Positions 24,408 through 32,942 of a stretch of DNA of 64,000 nt are shown here, in pieces. The notes below the pieces were generated by a model. It was not told the origin of the DNA. It made no database searches and saw nothing but the letters and a program-made list of their open reading frames with translations. Made by a program: the position numbers and the translations under genes. Position 1 is the stretch's first letter, and every line of letters starts with the position of its first letter. Source of the DNA: Streptomyces sp. Root1304 (GTDB lineage Bacteria; Actinomycetota; Actinomycetes; Streptomycetales; Streptomycetaceae); NCBI RefSeq assembly GCF_001426405.1, contig NZ_LMEP01000005.1, positions 190,809 to 254,808 on the forward strand. The letters run 5' to 3'.

Positions 24408-25541
24408 TCAGGAGGTGGGGAAGTCGTCCGCCGTCCTGACCCGGTCCCGGATCCACACGCCCGCGGGCTTCAGCGAGGCGGTGCCGGTCCAGGGGCCGCC
24501 GGAGTCGCAGGTGCCGGTCTTGAAGACGGCGCCGGTGCGCTCGTCGTCGGAGAAGTTCCAGTTGACCCAGCTGATCTTCTTGGCGGCCATCAGGTCGAGG
24601 AACTTCTGCGACATCGCGAAGTCGTTGCTGCCCTCGCCCGCGTAGTTCTGGGTGCCGAACTCGGTGACGAACACGGGCAGCTTGGCAGCGGCGCGGGACA
24701 GGGTGTCCAGGTACTCCTCCCGGTGGGAGTACGCGTAGAAGTGGAAGGTGTACATGATGTTGGTCGCGTTCACGGGGCTGGACACGACCTCGGACTCGTT
24801 CGCGCCGTCGGAGACGCCGAACGAGGACCACGCGCGCGTGCCGACGAGGATCGGGGTGTCGGCGTCCTTGGCGCGGATGACCGGGATGAGCTTCTCGGCG
24901 TAGCTCTTGATCCGGGACCAGGAGACGCCGCTGGGCTCGTTGGCGATCTCGTAGAGCAGGTTGGTCTTGGCTCCGTGGCGCTGGGCGATCTCGGTGAAGA
25001 AGGTCTTGGCGCGGGAGAGGTTGTAGTGCGGGTCGCCCGGGTCGAGCATGTGCCAGTCGACGATCACGTACATGCCGCGCGCGGTGGCCTGCTCGATGAG
25101 GGAGTGCACGAGGTCGGTGTACTTGCGGGGGTCGGTCTCGTAGCCGTCCTCCTGGACGTACGTGGAGACGCGCAGGACGTCGGCGTTCCAGTCCTTGGCG
25201 AGGGCGTCGAGCGAGCCGCCGGTCAGGCACTGGCTGTACCACTGGGTGCCGTGGCTGGACATGCCCCGGAGCTGGATCGGCTTGCCGTACTGGTTGCAGA
25301 GCTTGGTGCCGCAGACCTTGAGCTGTCCGTTGATCGAGGCGGGGGTGGCGGCGGCGGGGCCCTTGGCGGCGGCCGGCTTCGCCGTCCGCGGGGCGACGGG
25401 CGCGGCGCCGGCGGTGGTCGGGGCGGTGGCGAGGCCGAGGAGCAGGGCTCCGAGGGCGGTTCCCGCGACGCCGAGGCGGCGGGTGCCGGGCCGGAGCCGG
25501 GAACGGTGGGGGCGGGGTCGTGCGGATCGTGCCGAAGTCAT
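24408..25541 (-). CDS. secreted GH5 glycanase (endoglucanase-like)
   Basis: 377 residues. The signal peptide covers about 1-47 with a long basic start. A short Ala/Pro-rich linker follows, then a single GH5 catalytic domain. The family landmarks are LRGMSSHGTQWY, the acid/base in LLYEIANEPSG, FHFYAYSH and the nucleophile Glu in VFVTEFGTQ. Most close relatives are beta-1,4-endoglucanases, and some Streptomyces GH5 enzymes also cut chitosan. There is no carbohydrate-binding module. The gene is monocistronic, and its upstream dyad matches the one before the GH8 gene at 46850, so the two may be induced together. Confidence 0.93.
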   Translation of the reverse strand: MTSARSARPRPHRSRLRPGTRRLGVAGTALGALLLGLATAPTTAGAAPVAPRTAKPAAAKGPAAATPASINGQLKVCGTKLCNQYGKPIQLRGMSSHGTQWYSQCLTGGSLDALAKDWNADVLRVSTYVQEDGYETDPRKYTDLVHSLIEQATARGMYVIVDWHMLDPGDPHYNLSRAKTFFTEIAQRHGAKTNLLYEIANEPSGVSWSRIKSYAEKLIPVIRAKDADTPILVGTRAWSSFGVSDGANESEVVSSPVNATNIMYTFHFYAYSHREEYLDTLSRAAAKLPVFVTEFGTQNYAGEGSNDFAMSQKFLDLMAAKKISWVNWNFSDDERTGAVFKTGTCDSGGPWTGTASLKPAGVWIRDRVRTADDFPTS

Positions 25542-25605
25542 GGGGGTCTCCCGGTACGACGAACGAGAAGTGGGGGATGGGGGATCGGGCTCAGAGAGTC
25601 CGACT

Positions 25606-25624
25606 GGAAGGAAACTTTCCTAAC
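25606..25624 (-). promoter_or_regulatory. GTTAGGAA-N3-TTCCT dyad upstream of the GH5 gene
   Basis: Read on the coding strand, GTTAGGAA is followed by AGT and TTCCTT. The centre AGGAAA-C-TTTCCT (25609-25621) is perfect. It lies 65 bases upstream of the start codon, where a promoter operator would be. The same GTTAGGAA-N3-TTCCT pattern occurs before the GH8 gene at 48521-48555. I recall similar palindromes before actinobacterial chitosanase genes controlled by CsnR-type repressors, unverified here. Confidence 0.65.
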
Positions 25625-25754
25625 GGATGAATAGCAGGTCGGCCTGCACCTCGCAAGGGTCAGGACAGGAGACGCTGTTCAGCGGGCTGACCGTGCAGGT
25701 CATTCGGGGGATCGGGTCGGTCGGTCCGATGGGGCGGTCGGTCGGGCCGGTCGG

Positions 25755-26732
25755 TCAGTCGGGGCGGTCCGTCAGGAGGCCCTTGTCCACGAGGTAGTCG
25801 CGCGCCACGTCCTGCGGCAGACGCCGCCAGCTGTCCACCCGTTCGTTGAGGTGCGCGAGGTCCTCCGTGGTCAGGACGGTGTTGAGCCGGCCGAGCGCCC
25901 CGGTGACGCCCTCGCCGCCGGCGCGGGCCCGGTTGACCACCGGGACGATGTGGTCGGCGTTCTGCAGGTTCTTGTCGTCGGCGAGCAGGACGAGCCCGAA
26001 CGCGTCGAGCGTCGCGTCGGTGGTCGTGGTCAGCACCAGCTGGTCCTGGCCGTTCTGGACGGCCTGCTTGGCCGGGGTGGTGCCGACGCCCTTCGGATCG
26101 ACGGCCGTCACGTCGATCCCGTAGACCTCCTTCAGACCGGGGGCGCAGTACGGCCTGCTGACGCACTCGTCACCCGCCGCGAGCCGTACGGGCAGCCCGG
26201 TGGCGCCGAGGTCGCTGAGGGTCTTCAGCCCGTGCTCGGCGGCGAAGGCGGCGGTCACGGCGAAGGCGTTCTGGTCGACGGCCCCGCCCGGGTCGAGGAC
26301 GGCCAGCCCGCGCGGGGCGGCGAGCGCGCGGAGGGCGCTCATGGTGGCGGCCCGGTCCGGTGAGCCGACGGTCGGCGCGTCCGGCCCGTTGGCCTTGGCG
26401 TTCAGCCAGTCGGCGAAGGTCGCCGCGTACTCCGGAACGACGTCGATCTGGCCGCGCTCCAGGGCCGGCTCGTACAGCTCGCGGTTGGTGACGGAGAGGA
26501 CCTTCGTGCCGTATCCGGCGTCCTGGAGCAGCAGGGCGTACATCTGCGCGAGCAGGTCGCTCTCGGTGAACCCGGCCGAGCCCACGGTCAGCCGACGGCT
26601 GTCGCCGGGCGGGGCGGTGACCTCCCCCTGGTCCTCCAGGGAGGGGCCGGTGCCGCAGCCGGCGCAGGCCGCGAGGAGGAGGACGACGGCGGCGACGAGC
26701 GGGCGCGCACGGGGGCCGGCCGGCCCGGTCAC
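25755..26732 (-). CDS. compatible-solute-type ABC transporter binding lipoprotein (OpuCC/ProX-like)
   Basis: 325 residues. The signal peptide has a lipobox near LAAC (Cys23) or AGC (Cys26). The OpuAC/QAT fold starts with LTVGSAGFTESDLLAQMYAL and includes VVPEYAATFADWL and ILVL-type C-terminal motifs such as VVNRARAGGEGVTGALGRLN. The group binds glycine betaine, choline or related quaternary amines. The GTG start overlaps the upstream permease stop (GTGA). It ends the three-gene set. Confidence 0.9.
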   Translation of the reverse strand: MTGPAGPRARPLVAAVVLLLAACAGCGTGPSLEDQGEVTAPPGDSRRLTVGSAGFTESDLLAQMYALLLQDAGYGTKVLSVTNRELYEPALERGQIDVVPEYAATFADWLNAKANGPDAPTVGSPDRAATMSALRALAAPRGLAVLDPGGAVDQNAFAVTAAFAAEHGLKTLSDLGATGLPVRLAAGDECVSRPYCAPGLKEVYGIDVTAVDPKGVGTTPAKQAVQNGQDQLVLTTTTDATLDAFGLVLLADDKNLQNADHIVPVVNRARAGGEGVTGALGRLNTVLTTEDLAHLNERVDSWRRLPQDVARDYLVDKGLLTDRPD

Positions 26733-27403
26733 GGGCCGCTCCCCCGCACCCCGGCGGGCGCCAGCCGCTGGACGCCCTCGAAGACGGCCTCCACCAGCAG
26801 GGCGAGGGCCGCGACGAGACACGCGCCCGCGACGACCTGCGGGGTCGAGGCGAGGTTGAACCCGGCGGTGATGATCCGGCCGAGCCCGCCGCCTCCCGCG
26901 AGGGCCGCGACAGTCGCGGTGGCGACCAGTTGGACGGCGGCGATCCGTACGCCGGTGAGGACCAGCGGCAGCGCGAGCGGGAGTTCGACCCGGGCGAGGG
27001 TCTGGCCGCCCGTCATGCCCATGCCCCGGGCGGCCCGTACGACATCGGCGTCGACGCCCCGCATCCCCACGTACGCGTTGGTGAGCAGCGGGGGCACCGC
27101 GAACAGGACGAGGGCGATGATCGTCGGCCAGGAGCCGTACGAGCCGATCGGGCTGAGGAGCAGCAGGACGAGGACGGCGAAGGTGGGCACGGCGCGGCCC
27201 ATGTTGGAGAGGTTCACGGCGAGCGCGCCGCCCTTGCCGAGGTGGCCGAGGACGAGCGCCACGGGCAGGGCGACGGCGCAGCTGAGGGCGAGGCAGACGA
27301 CGGTGAGGAACAGGTGCTCGGCGAGCCGGTGCCAGACGCCGTTCTCGCCGGACCAGTTGGCGGAGGTGGTGAGCCAGGACCAGGTGTCGGCGAGGGTGGT
27401 CAC
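26729..27403 (-). CDS. compatible-solute-type ABC transporter permease
   Basis: 224 residues and six likely membrane helices of the ProW/OpuCB type. The EAA loop reads DADVVRAARGMGMTGGQTLA followed by RVELPLALPLVLTGVR. The phrase GGGGLGRIITAGFN near the C-terminus is characteristic of this family. The GTG at 27403 overlaps the stop of the partner permease (GTGA). The two permeases form the membrane channel. No ATPase gene accompanies them. Confidence 0.9.
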   Translation of the reverse strand: MTTLADTWSWLTTSANWSGENGVWHRLAEHLFLTVVCLALSCAVALPVALVLGHLGKGGALAVNLSNMGRAVPTFAVLVLLLLSPIGSYGSWPTIIALVLFAVPPLLTNAYVGMRGVDADVVRAARGMGMTGGQTLARVELPLALPLVLTGVRIAAVQLVATATVAALAGGGGLGRIITAGFNLASTPQVVAGACLVAALALLVEAVFEGVQRLAPAGVRGSGP

Positions 27404-28080
27404 GCGCCCTGCCCACGGGTCCAGGGGGTCAGCAGCCGCTGTACGCCGAGGAGGAGCAGGTCGGCGGCGACGGCGATGAGTACGCAGAGGGCCGAGGCGG
27501 TGAGGACCTGGGCCTTGAAGTAGGTGTTCATCCCGGAGTAGATGAGGTTGCCGAGGCCGCCGTGGCCGACGATCGCGCCGATGGTGACGAGCGAGACGGC
27601 GGAGACGGTGGCGATCCGGAGCCCCGCCATCGCGGCGGGCAGGGCGAGCGGCAGTTCGACGGTGAGCAGCAGTCGGACCGGCCCGTATCCGAGGCCCCGC
27701 GCGGCCTGCCGGGTCTCCTCGGGGACGGCGCGGAGCCCGGCGAGGATGTTCCGCACGAGCAGCGTCAGCGAGTACAGGACGAGTCCGGCCACGACCAGGG
27801 CGGCCGAGAGCCCGTACAGGGGCAGGAGCAGCGAGAACATCGCGAGCGCGGGGATCGTGTAGAGCAGGGTGGTGATCCCGAGGACGGGGCCGGCCGCCCA
27901 GCGCCAGCGGCGGGCCGCGACCGCGAGGGGCAGGGCGAGCAGCAGCCCGAGCGCCACGGACACGAAGGTCAGCTGGAGGTGCTGGACGACGGCGTCGGCC
28001 AGGACCTCGCGGCGGGTGGAGAGGTAGTCGCCGCAGATCCACTCGTTGCGGGCGAGGCAGTCGTCGGGCGGCGCGGTCAC
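27400..28080 (-). CDS. compatible-solute-type ABC transporter permease, first gene
   Basis: 226 residues of the OpuCD/ProW family. The EAA loop is PEETRQAARGLGYGPVRLLL followed by TVELPLALPAAM. The C-terminal family phrase is GAIVGHGGLGNLIYSGMNTY. The GTG at 28080 has a GGGAGG directly against it, which is too close to be optimal, so this start or the level of translation is uncertain. In related operons the ATP-binding subunit gene stands immediately upstream and is coupled. Here only 58 bases separate the start from an unrelated VOC gene. Confidence 0.85.
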   Translation of the reverse strand: MTAPPDDCLARNEWICGDYLSTRREVLADAVVQHLQLTFVSVALGLLLALPLAVAARRWRWAAGPVLGITTLLYTIPALAMFSLLLPLYGLSAALVVAGLVLYSLTLLVRNILAGLRAVPEETRQAARGLGYGPVRLLLTVELPLALPAAMAGLRIATVSAVSLVTIGAIVGHGGLGNLIYSGMNTYFKAQVLTASALCVLIAVAADLLLLGVQRLLTPWTRGQGA

Positions 28081-28138
28081 CCTCCCATTCGAGGCGGTGC
28101 GGGGTGGCCGCGCACCCGGGCCGGGCCGTTCGGGTCCG

Positions 28139-28528
28139 TCAGCGGCGGTCCTGGAGGACCGACAGGACGTTGCCCGCCGGGTCGGTGAACCAGGCGATGG
28201 CCGGTCCGCCCTCGGCCCGCACGACGCCCTTCTCGTCGGCCTCGAAGCCGGGGTAGCGCTCCAGGGTCACTCCGCGCCCGGTCAGCTCGTCGACGGCCCG
28301 GTCGATGTCGTCGACGGAGAAGTTGAGGATGGTGAAACTCGCGGGCGTGTGGTCGTCCTTGGGGTAGACGAAGATCTTGGCCCCGCCGGCCAGGGTCAGG
28401 GAGAGCATCCGCATCTCCCCCTCGCCCTGCTCGTCGACGGTCAGCCCGAGGGTCTCCCCGTAGAAGCGCCTGGCGGCGTCGAGGTCGTCGACCGAGAAGC
28501 CGCTGAACGCAGTGGTCTCGCCGAACAT
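28139..28528 (-). CDS. VOC family protein (glyoxalase-like)
   Basis: 129 residues, one glyoxalase/VOC domain. The start is FSGFSVDDLDAARRFYGETL, the middle contains FTILNFSVDDIDRAVDELTG, and the end is IAWFTDPAGNVLSVLQ with the metal-ligand-type D-P-A-G-N phrase. The family is functionally broad. AAGGGAG lies six bases before the ATG at 28528. It lies between the transporter and nadE and probably forms its own transcript, since there is an 82-base gap to nadE. Confidence 0.9.
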   Translation of the reverse strand: MFGETTAFSGFSVDDLDAARRFYGETLGLTVDEQGEGEMRMLSLTLAGGAKIFVYPKDDHTPASFTILNFSVDDIDRAVDELTGRGVTLERYPGFEADEKGVVRAEGGPAIAWFTDPAGNVLSVLQDRR

Positions 28529-28610
28529 GACGTGCTCCCTTCCGGGGCCCTCCGACGAGGTCCCCTTCCAGGATCCACCGGTGGACGGCCGAGCGCCGCC
28601 CGCGGAGCGG

Positions 28611-29441
28611 TCAGGGGGCGATCGGCAGCTGTCGCTTGTGCTCGGTGAGCCCGTAGCGGCGGACGATCGTGGCGAAGGCGGCCTCCGCGACCGGCTTCCC
28701 CTCCAGGAAGTCGTCGATGTCGTCGTAGGTGACACCGAGCGCGTCCTCGTCGGGCTTGCCCGGGTCCAGGGTCTCCAGGTCGGCGGTGGGGGTCTTCCAC
28801 ACCAGCCCGGCCGGGGCGCCCAGCTCGGCGGCGACGGCGCGGACGCGCCGCTTGGTGAGTCCGGTGAGCGGGACGACGTCGGCGGCGCCGTCGCCGAACT
28901 TGGTGAAGAAGCCGGAGACGGCCTCGGCGGCGTGGTCGGTGCCGACGACGAGTCCGTCGCGGGCGCCGGCGACCGCGTACTGGGCGATCATCCGCTGGCG
29001 GGCCTTGATGTTGCCCTGCACGAAGTCCTGGTGGTGGGCGTCCCTGAAGGTCACGCCACCGGTGACGCAGGCGTCCAGGGCCGCGTCGCTCGCCGCCTTC
29101 ACGTCCACCGTGAGGACCTCGTCGGCGCGGATGAAGTCGAGGGCGGTCCTGGCGTCCTTCTCGTCGGCCTGGACGCCGTACGGCAGGCGCATCGCGTAGA
29201 AGGTGGCGTCGTGGCCGGCGGCGCGGGCCCGCTCGACGGCGAGCTGGCAGAGCCGCCCGGCGGTCGTGGAGTCGACGCCGCCGCTGATGCCGAGGACGAG
29301 GGAGCGCAGCCCGGTGGAGGTGAGCCGCTCGGTGAGGAAGGCCACCCGGCGCTCGATCTCCGCCGCCGGGTCGAAGGACTCGGACACCTGGAGGTCCCGG
29401 GCGATCTGCTGCTGGAGGGCGGTGGACGCCGGGTCGGTCAC
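28611..29441 (-). CDS. nadE: ammonia-dependent NAD+ synthetase
   Basis: 276 residues. The PP-loop of N-type ATP pyrophosphatases is LGISGGVDSTTAGRL. Further family phrases are RLPYGVQADEKDAR, KARQRMIAQYAVAG, VVGTDHAAEAVSGFFTKFGD and LTKRRVRAVAAELGAP. It amidates nicotinic acid adenine dinucleotide to NAD+ using ATP and ammonia. There is no N-terminal glutaminase domain. The length is like the Bacillus and E. coli enzyme, so it is distinct from the large glutamine-dependent NadE of actinobacteria. The GTG at 29441 follows GAGGAG at a six-base spacing. Confidence 0.95.
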   Translation of the reverse strand: MTDPASTALQQQIARDLQVSESFDPAAEIERRVAFLTERLTSTGLRSLVLGISGGVDSTTAGRLCQLAVERARAAGHDATFYAMRLPYGVQADEKDARTALDFIRADEVLTVDVKAASDAALDACVTGGVTFRDAHHQDFVQGNIKARQRMIAQYAVAGARDGLVVGTDHAAEAVSGFFTKFGDGAADVVPLTGLTKRRVRAVAAELGAPAGLVWKTPTADLETLDPGKPDEDALGVTYDDIDDFLEGKPVAEAAFATIVRRYGLTEHKRQLPIAP

Positions 29442-29556
29442 GGGGGTCTCCTCGTCGGGGGTCGGTGGGGCTGCCGTGCGGTGGGCGGGGCTGCCGGGGT
29501 CGACTCTACGCACCGGGGCGGCGGGCCGTCGCCCTGCCCTGTCCCTCCGGGTCGGC

Positions 29557-29606
29557 ACCTGCCCGCCTCCTGCCCCGCTGGTCAGCGGGGCAGGAGGCGG
29601 GCAGGT
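29557..29606. terminator. 50-base perfect palindrome, terminator hairpin
   Basis: Two perfect 24-base arms (29557-29580 and 29583-29606) face each other across GT. The hairpin begins 13 bases after the stop codon of the leftward sulfite-oxidase-like gene and stands before nadE. The stem is unusually long and faultless for a Streptomyces terminator. Confidence 0.85.
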
Positions 29607-29618
29607 CGCCGCCGTCCC

Positions 29619-30755
29619 TCAGGCGGCCGTCGGCTCCGGGACGCAGAGGACCTCGACCCGCTGGACGAGGTTGTTGGCGAAGCCGCCGCGGTTCCAGGGT
29701 GCCACCAGCGGCTGGATGTGCCCCGCCGCGTCGGTGGCCCGCACGGTCAGGTGCCGCAGGCCCGGTGTCGCCGTCCAACGGGCACGCCAGGCCGACCACG
29801 CCCAGGGGTGCGCCGGGTCCCGGACGATCTCGGCCTCCGTCCAGGCCGCCCCGCCGTCCTCGCTGACCTCGACGCGGGCCACCGGCCCGTACCCCGACCA
29901 GGCCCGTCCGGTGAGCGTGAGCGGTCCGGGGCGCACGACGCGGGTCCGGGACATGAAGTCCGGGAACCCGGGCGGCACCATCAGGGCCCGGGGCGCGATG
30001 AGGGTGACGGGCTCCCCCGGTTCGGCGGCGGCCTGCCGGACCCGGTAGGCCACGCTCTGCTGGAAGCCGGTGAACGGGGTGGCGGTGAGGGTGATGTCGT
30101 GGAGCCACTTCACGTGGGCCATGCCGTACCAGCCGGGGACGACGAGCCGGAGCGGGCTGCCGTGCTGCGGGGGCAGCGGCGCCCCGTTCATCGCGTACGC
30201 CACGAGGACGTCCCGGGCCGGGTCGGCCGCGGTCGCCAGCGGGAGGCCGCGCCGGTAGTCCTGCTCGACGCCCCGCTCCACACCGTGGTCGGCGCCGGTG
30301 AAGACCGCCTCGACGGCGTCCTCGGCGGGCCCGGCGTCCGCGAGGAGGGCCGCGAGGGGGACCCCGGTCCAGTCGGCGGTGCCGACGGCCTCGACCAGCC
30401 AGGGCTGGCTCACCGGGCGCGGTGCGAGGAGCGCCCGGCCGTTCCCGGCGCACTCCAGGGTCACCCGGCGGGTGACGGCGGGCCGGGCGCGGAGGGCGTC
30501 CATGTCCAGGGTGAGCGGGCGCAGTACCCGGCCGCCGACGGTGAGCCGCCAGCCGTCGGGGTTCGTGTCCGGGATGTCGTAGTGGACGAGGACGTAGTGG
30601 AGTCCGGGCGGGGTGACGTCGTACCGCATGGCTTCCAGCGGAAGGCCGTGGTTGCGTGCCGCGAGGCCCAGTTCCTGGGCGCTGAGGCCCTCCTCGGGCC
30701 CCGCCAGGCGCGCCGGTGCGCTGATGTCGCTCAGACCACGCGGTGATCCGTCCAT
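29619..30755 (-). CDS. soluble sulfite-oxidase-family molybdoenzyme
   Basis: 378 residues with no signal peptide or membrane helix. The N-terminal part reads LPLEAMRYDVTPPGLHYVLV. The molybdopterin domain contains the Mo-ligand cysteine in VTLECAGNGRALL. The Mo-dimerisation domain at the C-terminus contains LTLTGRAWSGYGPVARVEVS. It resembles SorA/SoxC-type sulfite dehydrogenase catalytic subunits. It lacks a heme partner nearby, so the electron acceptor is unknown. It is separated from the other sulfite-oxidase-like gene by an AfsR-like ATPase gene on the same strand and ends at a very strong hairpin. Confidence 0.92.
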   Translation of the reverse strand: MDGSPRGLSDISAPARLAGPEEGLSAQELGLAARNHGLPLEAMRYDVTPPGLHYVLVHYDIPDTNPDGWRLTVGGRVLRPLTLDMDALRARPAVTRRVTLECAGNGRALLAPRPVSQPWLVEAVGTADWTGVPLAALLADAGPAEDAVEAVFTGADHGVERGVEQDYRRGLPLATAADPARDVLVAYAMNGAPLPPQHGSPLRLVVPGWYGMAHVKWLHDITLTATPFTGFQQSVAYRVRQAAAEPGEPVTLIAPRALMVPPGFPDFMSRTRVVRPGPLTLTGRAWSGYGPVARVEVSEDGGAAWTEAEIVRDPAHPWAWSAWRARWTATPGLRHLTVRATDAAGHIQPLVAPWNRGGFANNLVQRVEVLCVPEPTAA

Positions 30756-30797
30756 GCCCTCATGGTGCGCCGTGCCCCGGGGCCCGGCACTTCGGGT

Positions 30798-32909
30798 TCA
30801 GGTCTGGCGGGGGCCGCGCAGGGCCCGGTCGAGGCCGTCCTGCGGGAGGCCGGTGAGGGCCCGGAGGAAGATCTCCTCGTAGGCGGGCCCGCCGATCGTC
30901 GCGCGGGCCGTGTCCGTGTACTTCTCGTGCAGCGCCCGCAGCCCCGGCAGACCGCGCCGGGGCTGCCCGGTGGAGCGCCAGTACGCCTCGCCGGTGCCGG
31001 AGACGTCGGCGGCGCGCTCGCCGTCGCCGGCGGCCGCGAGGGCCGTGGCGAGGACGTCGAGCCCGAGGGCGACGCCGAGGCTCGCGCCGAGCCGGCGGGT
31101 GCCTTCGAGCATGGCGCGCGCGTGGCCCGCGGCGGATGCCGGGTCGCCTTCCAGGAGGCCGGTGAGGGCGAGGTGGTACTCCAGGGCGGTCCTGGTCCAG
31201 TGCTCGTCGAGTTCCACGCACAGGGCGTGCAGGGCGAGCGCCTCCTCGCGGGCCCGGGCGAACCGGCCGAGGCCGATGAGCGCGAAGACGTGGACGAGTC
31301 GGCAGCGGAGCCGGGCGGCGGACTCGGCGGGGCCGCCCCGGGCGGCGTCGAGGACGTGGCCGACGACGACGTAGGCGGCCGTCGGGCGGCCGGTGGTCAG
31401 GGCGAGGAGCCCGGCGAGGGCGGCGGCGTCGAGCGTCAGCTCACCGGGGCGGTCGTCGGCGGGCCGGTGGGCCCGCCCGGCGTCCGGGGCGCGTGCGGTG
31501 TACTCCGCGTACCTGGCCTCCCGGGCGCACCGCTCGCTGACCTCCTGGGCGGGACCCGACTCGCCCTGGAGTACGAGGGTGACGCCGAGCGCCCACAGGG
31601 CGCGGGCCCGGGCGCGGCCGCGGGCTTCGCTGAGGAGGAGGGCCTGTTCGAGGCCGTCGCGGGCCTCGCGGAGGCGGCCTCGGCAGGACCAGGCGAAGGC
31701 GACGGAGCCGACGAGGTCGAGGGCCGCGTCGGGGTCGGTGCGCAGCAGCCGGTCCAGGGCGGTGCGCAGGTCGGTGTGGTGGGTGTCGACGGTCCGGTAC
31801 CAGCGGAGCTGGCGGGCGCCGTGCCACTCGGTGTCCGCGCGGCGGGCCAGGCCCCGGAAGTGGGTGGCGTGCCGGTCGGCGACGGCCGCGGTGCCGCCGG
31901 TGCGGTCCAGCCAGGTCGCCCCGTACGCGCGGATCGTGTCGAGCATCCGGTGCCGTCCCGCGGCGTCCGGGGGGCGGACCACGGAGGCGCGGACGAGTCC
32001 GGCGAGGGCGTCCGGCAGGGTCTCCCGGTCCAGGGGGCCGCCGGTGCACACGGCGGTCGCGGTGGCGAGGTCGAAGGGGCCGCGGAAGACGGAGAGCCGG
32101 GCCCAGAGGAGGCGTTCGAGGGGGGCGCTGAGTTCGTGACTCCAGCCGATGGCGGCGCGCAGCGTCTGGTGGCGGCTCGGCCAGACCCGCTCGGGGTGGG
32201 CGAGCAGGTCGAAGCGGGCGGAGGGCGGGGCGTCGAAGCGGGTGCCGAGCTGGTCGCGGACGGCGTCGACGCCCTGGAGGCGGATCTGCGCGGCGGCCAG
32301 TTCCAGGGCGAGCGGGATGCCCTCCAGGCGTACGCAGATCTCACCGGCCGGCCCGGCCGCGGGGAAGTCCTCGCCCGCGGCCCGGCGGAGCAGCTCCAGG
32401 GCGTCGCCTCCGGCGGCCGGGAGCGGGTCGAGGGCGACGGCCAGCTCGCCGGGGAGGCCGAGGGGGCGGCGGCCGGTGGCGAGGACGGTGAGTCCGGGAG
32501 CGGCGGCGAGGAGTTCGGCGACGAGCCGGGCGCAGGGTTCGGCGAGGTGCTCGCAGGAGTCGAGGACGAGCAGCAGCCGGGCGTCGGCGAGCCGGTGGCA
32601 GAGGCCGGTGGTGGCCATGCCGGGGGTGTGGTCGGAGAGGTCGACGGAGTCGGCGACGAGGGCGACGAGGAGCCGGTCGCCGTCGAGCGGGGAGAGATCG
32701 GTCCACCAGGCGCCGTCGGGATACCCCTCGGCGGCGCGGTGCGCGGCGCGCAGGGCCAGCCGGGTCTTGCCCACTCCCCCGACGCCGGTCACGGTGACGA
32801 GACGGTGCTCCGCCAACGCGGCGGAGACACGGTCCAGTTCCGTGCGGCGTCCCACGAATCCGGGGTTCTCGTCCGGAAGATGTCCACGCACGGAGGCAGT
32901 CTCCCTCAT
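30798..32909 (-). CDS. AfsR/LuxR-type NTPase regulator lacking a DNA-binding domain
   Basis: 703 residues. The STAND-type ATPase starts with NPGFVGRRTELDRVSAAL. Walker A is VTVTGVGGVGKTRLALRAA, Walker B is RLLLVLDSCEHLAE, and the GxP motif is GIPLALELAAAQ. A winged-helix-like LSVFRGPFDLATATAVC region follows, then TPR-like repeats to the end. Relatives of this type usually carry a LuxR helix-turn-helix at the C-terminus or a BTAD/OmpR domain at the N-terminus, and neither is present. It may sense a signal and act through a partner protein. The ATG at 32909 has a poor ribosome-binding site; the GTG at 32891, with GGGAG nine bases ahead, is a good alternative. Confidence 0.88.
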   Translation of the reverse strand: MRETASVRGHLPDENPGFVGRRTELDRVSAALAEHRLVTVTGVGGVGKTRLALRAAHRAAEGYPDGAWWTDLSPLDGDRLLVALVADSVDLSDHTPGMATTGLCHRLADARLLLVLDSCEHLAEPCARLVAELLAAAPGLTVLATGRRPLGLPGELAVALDPLPAAGGDALELLRRAAGEDFPAAGPAGEICVRLEGIPLALELAAAQIRLQGVDAVRDQLGTRFDAPPSARFDLLAHPERVWPSRHQTLRAAIGWSHELSAPLERLLWARLSVFRGPFDLATATAVCTGGPLDRETLPDALAGLVRASVVRPPDAAGRHRMLDTIRAYGATWLDRTGGTAAVADRHATHFRGLARRADTEWHGARQLRWYRTVDTHHTDLRTALDRLLRTDPDAALDLVGSVAFAWSCRGRLREARDGLEQALLLSEARGRARARALWALGVTLVLQGESGPAQEVSERCAREARYAEYTARAPDAGRAHRPADDRPGELTLDAAALAGLLALTTGRPTAAYVVVGHVLDAARGGPAESAARLRCRLVHVFALIGLGRFARAREEALALHALCVELDEHWTRTALEYHLALTGLLEGDPASAAGHARAMLEGTRRLGASLGVALGLDVLATALAAAGDGERAADVSGTGEAYWRSTGQPRRGLPGLRALHEKYTDTARATIGGPAYEEIFLRALTGLPQDGLDRALRGPRQT

Positions 32910-32942
32910 ACGGGCGACGAACGGGCGTGCGGAGCCGGTTCG

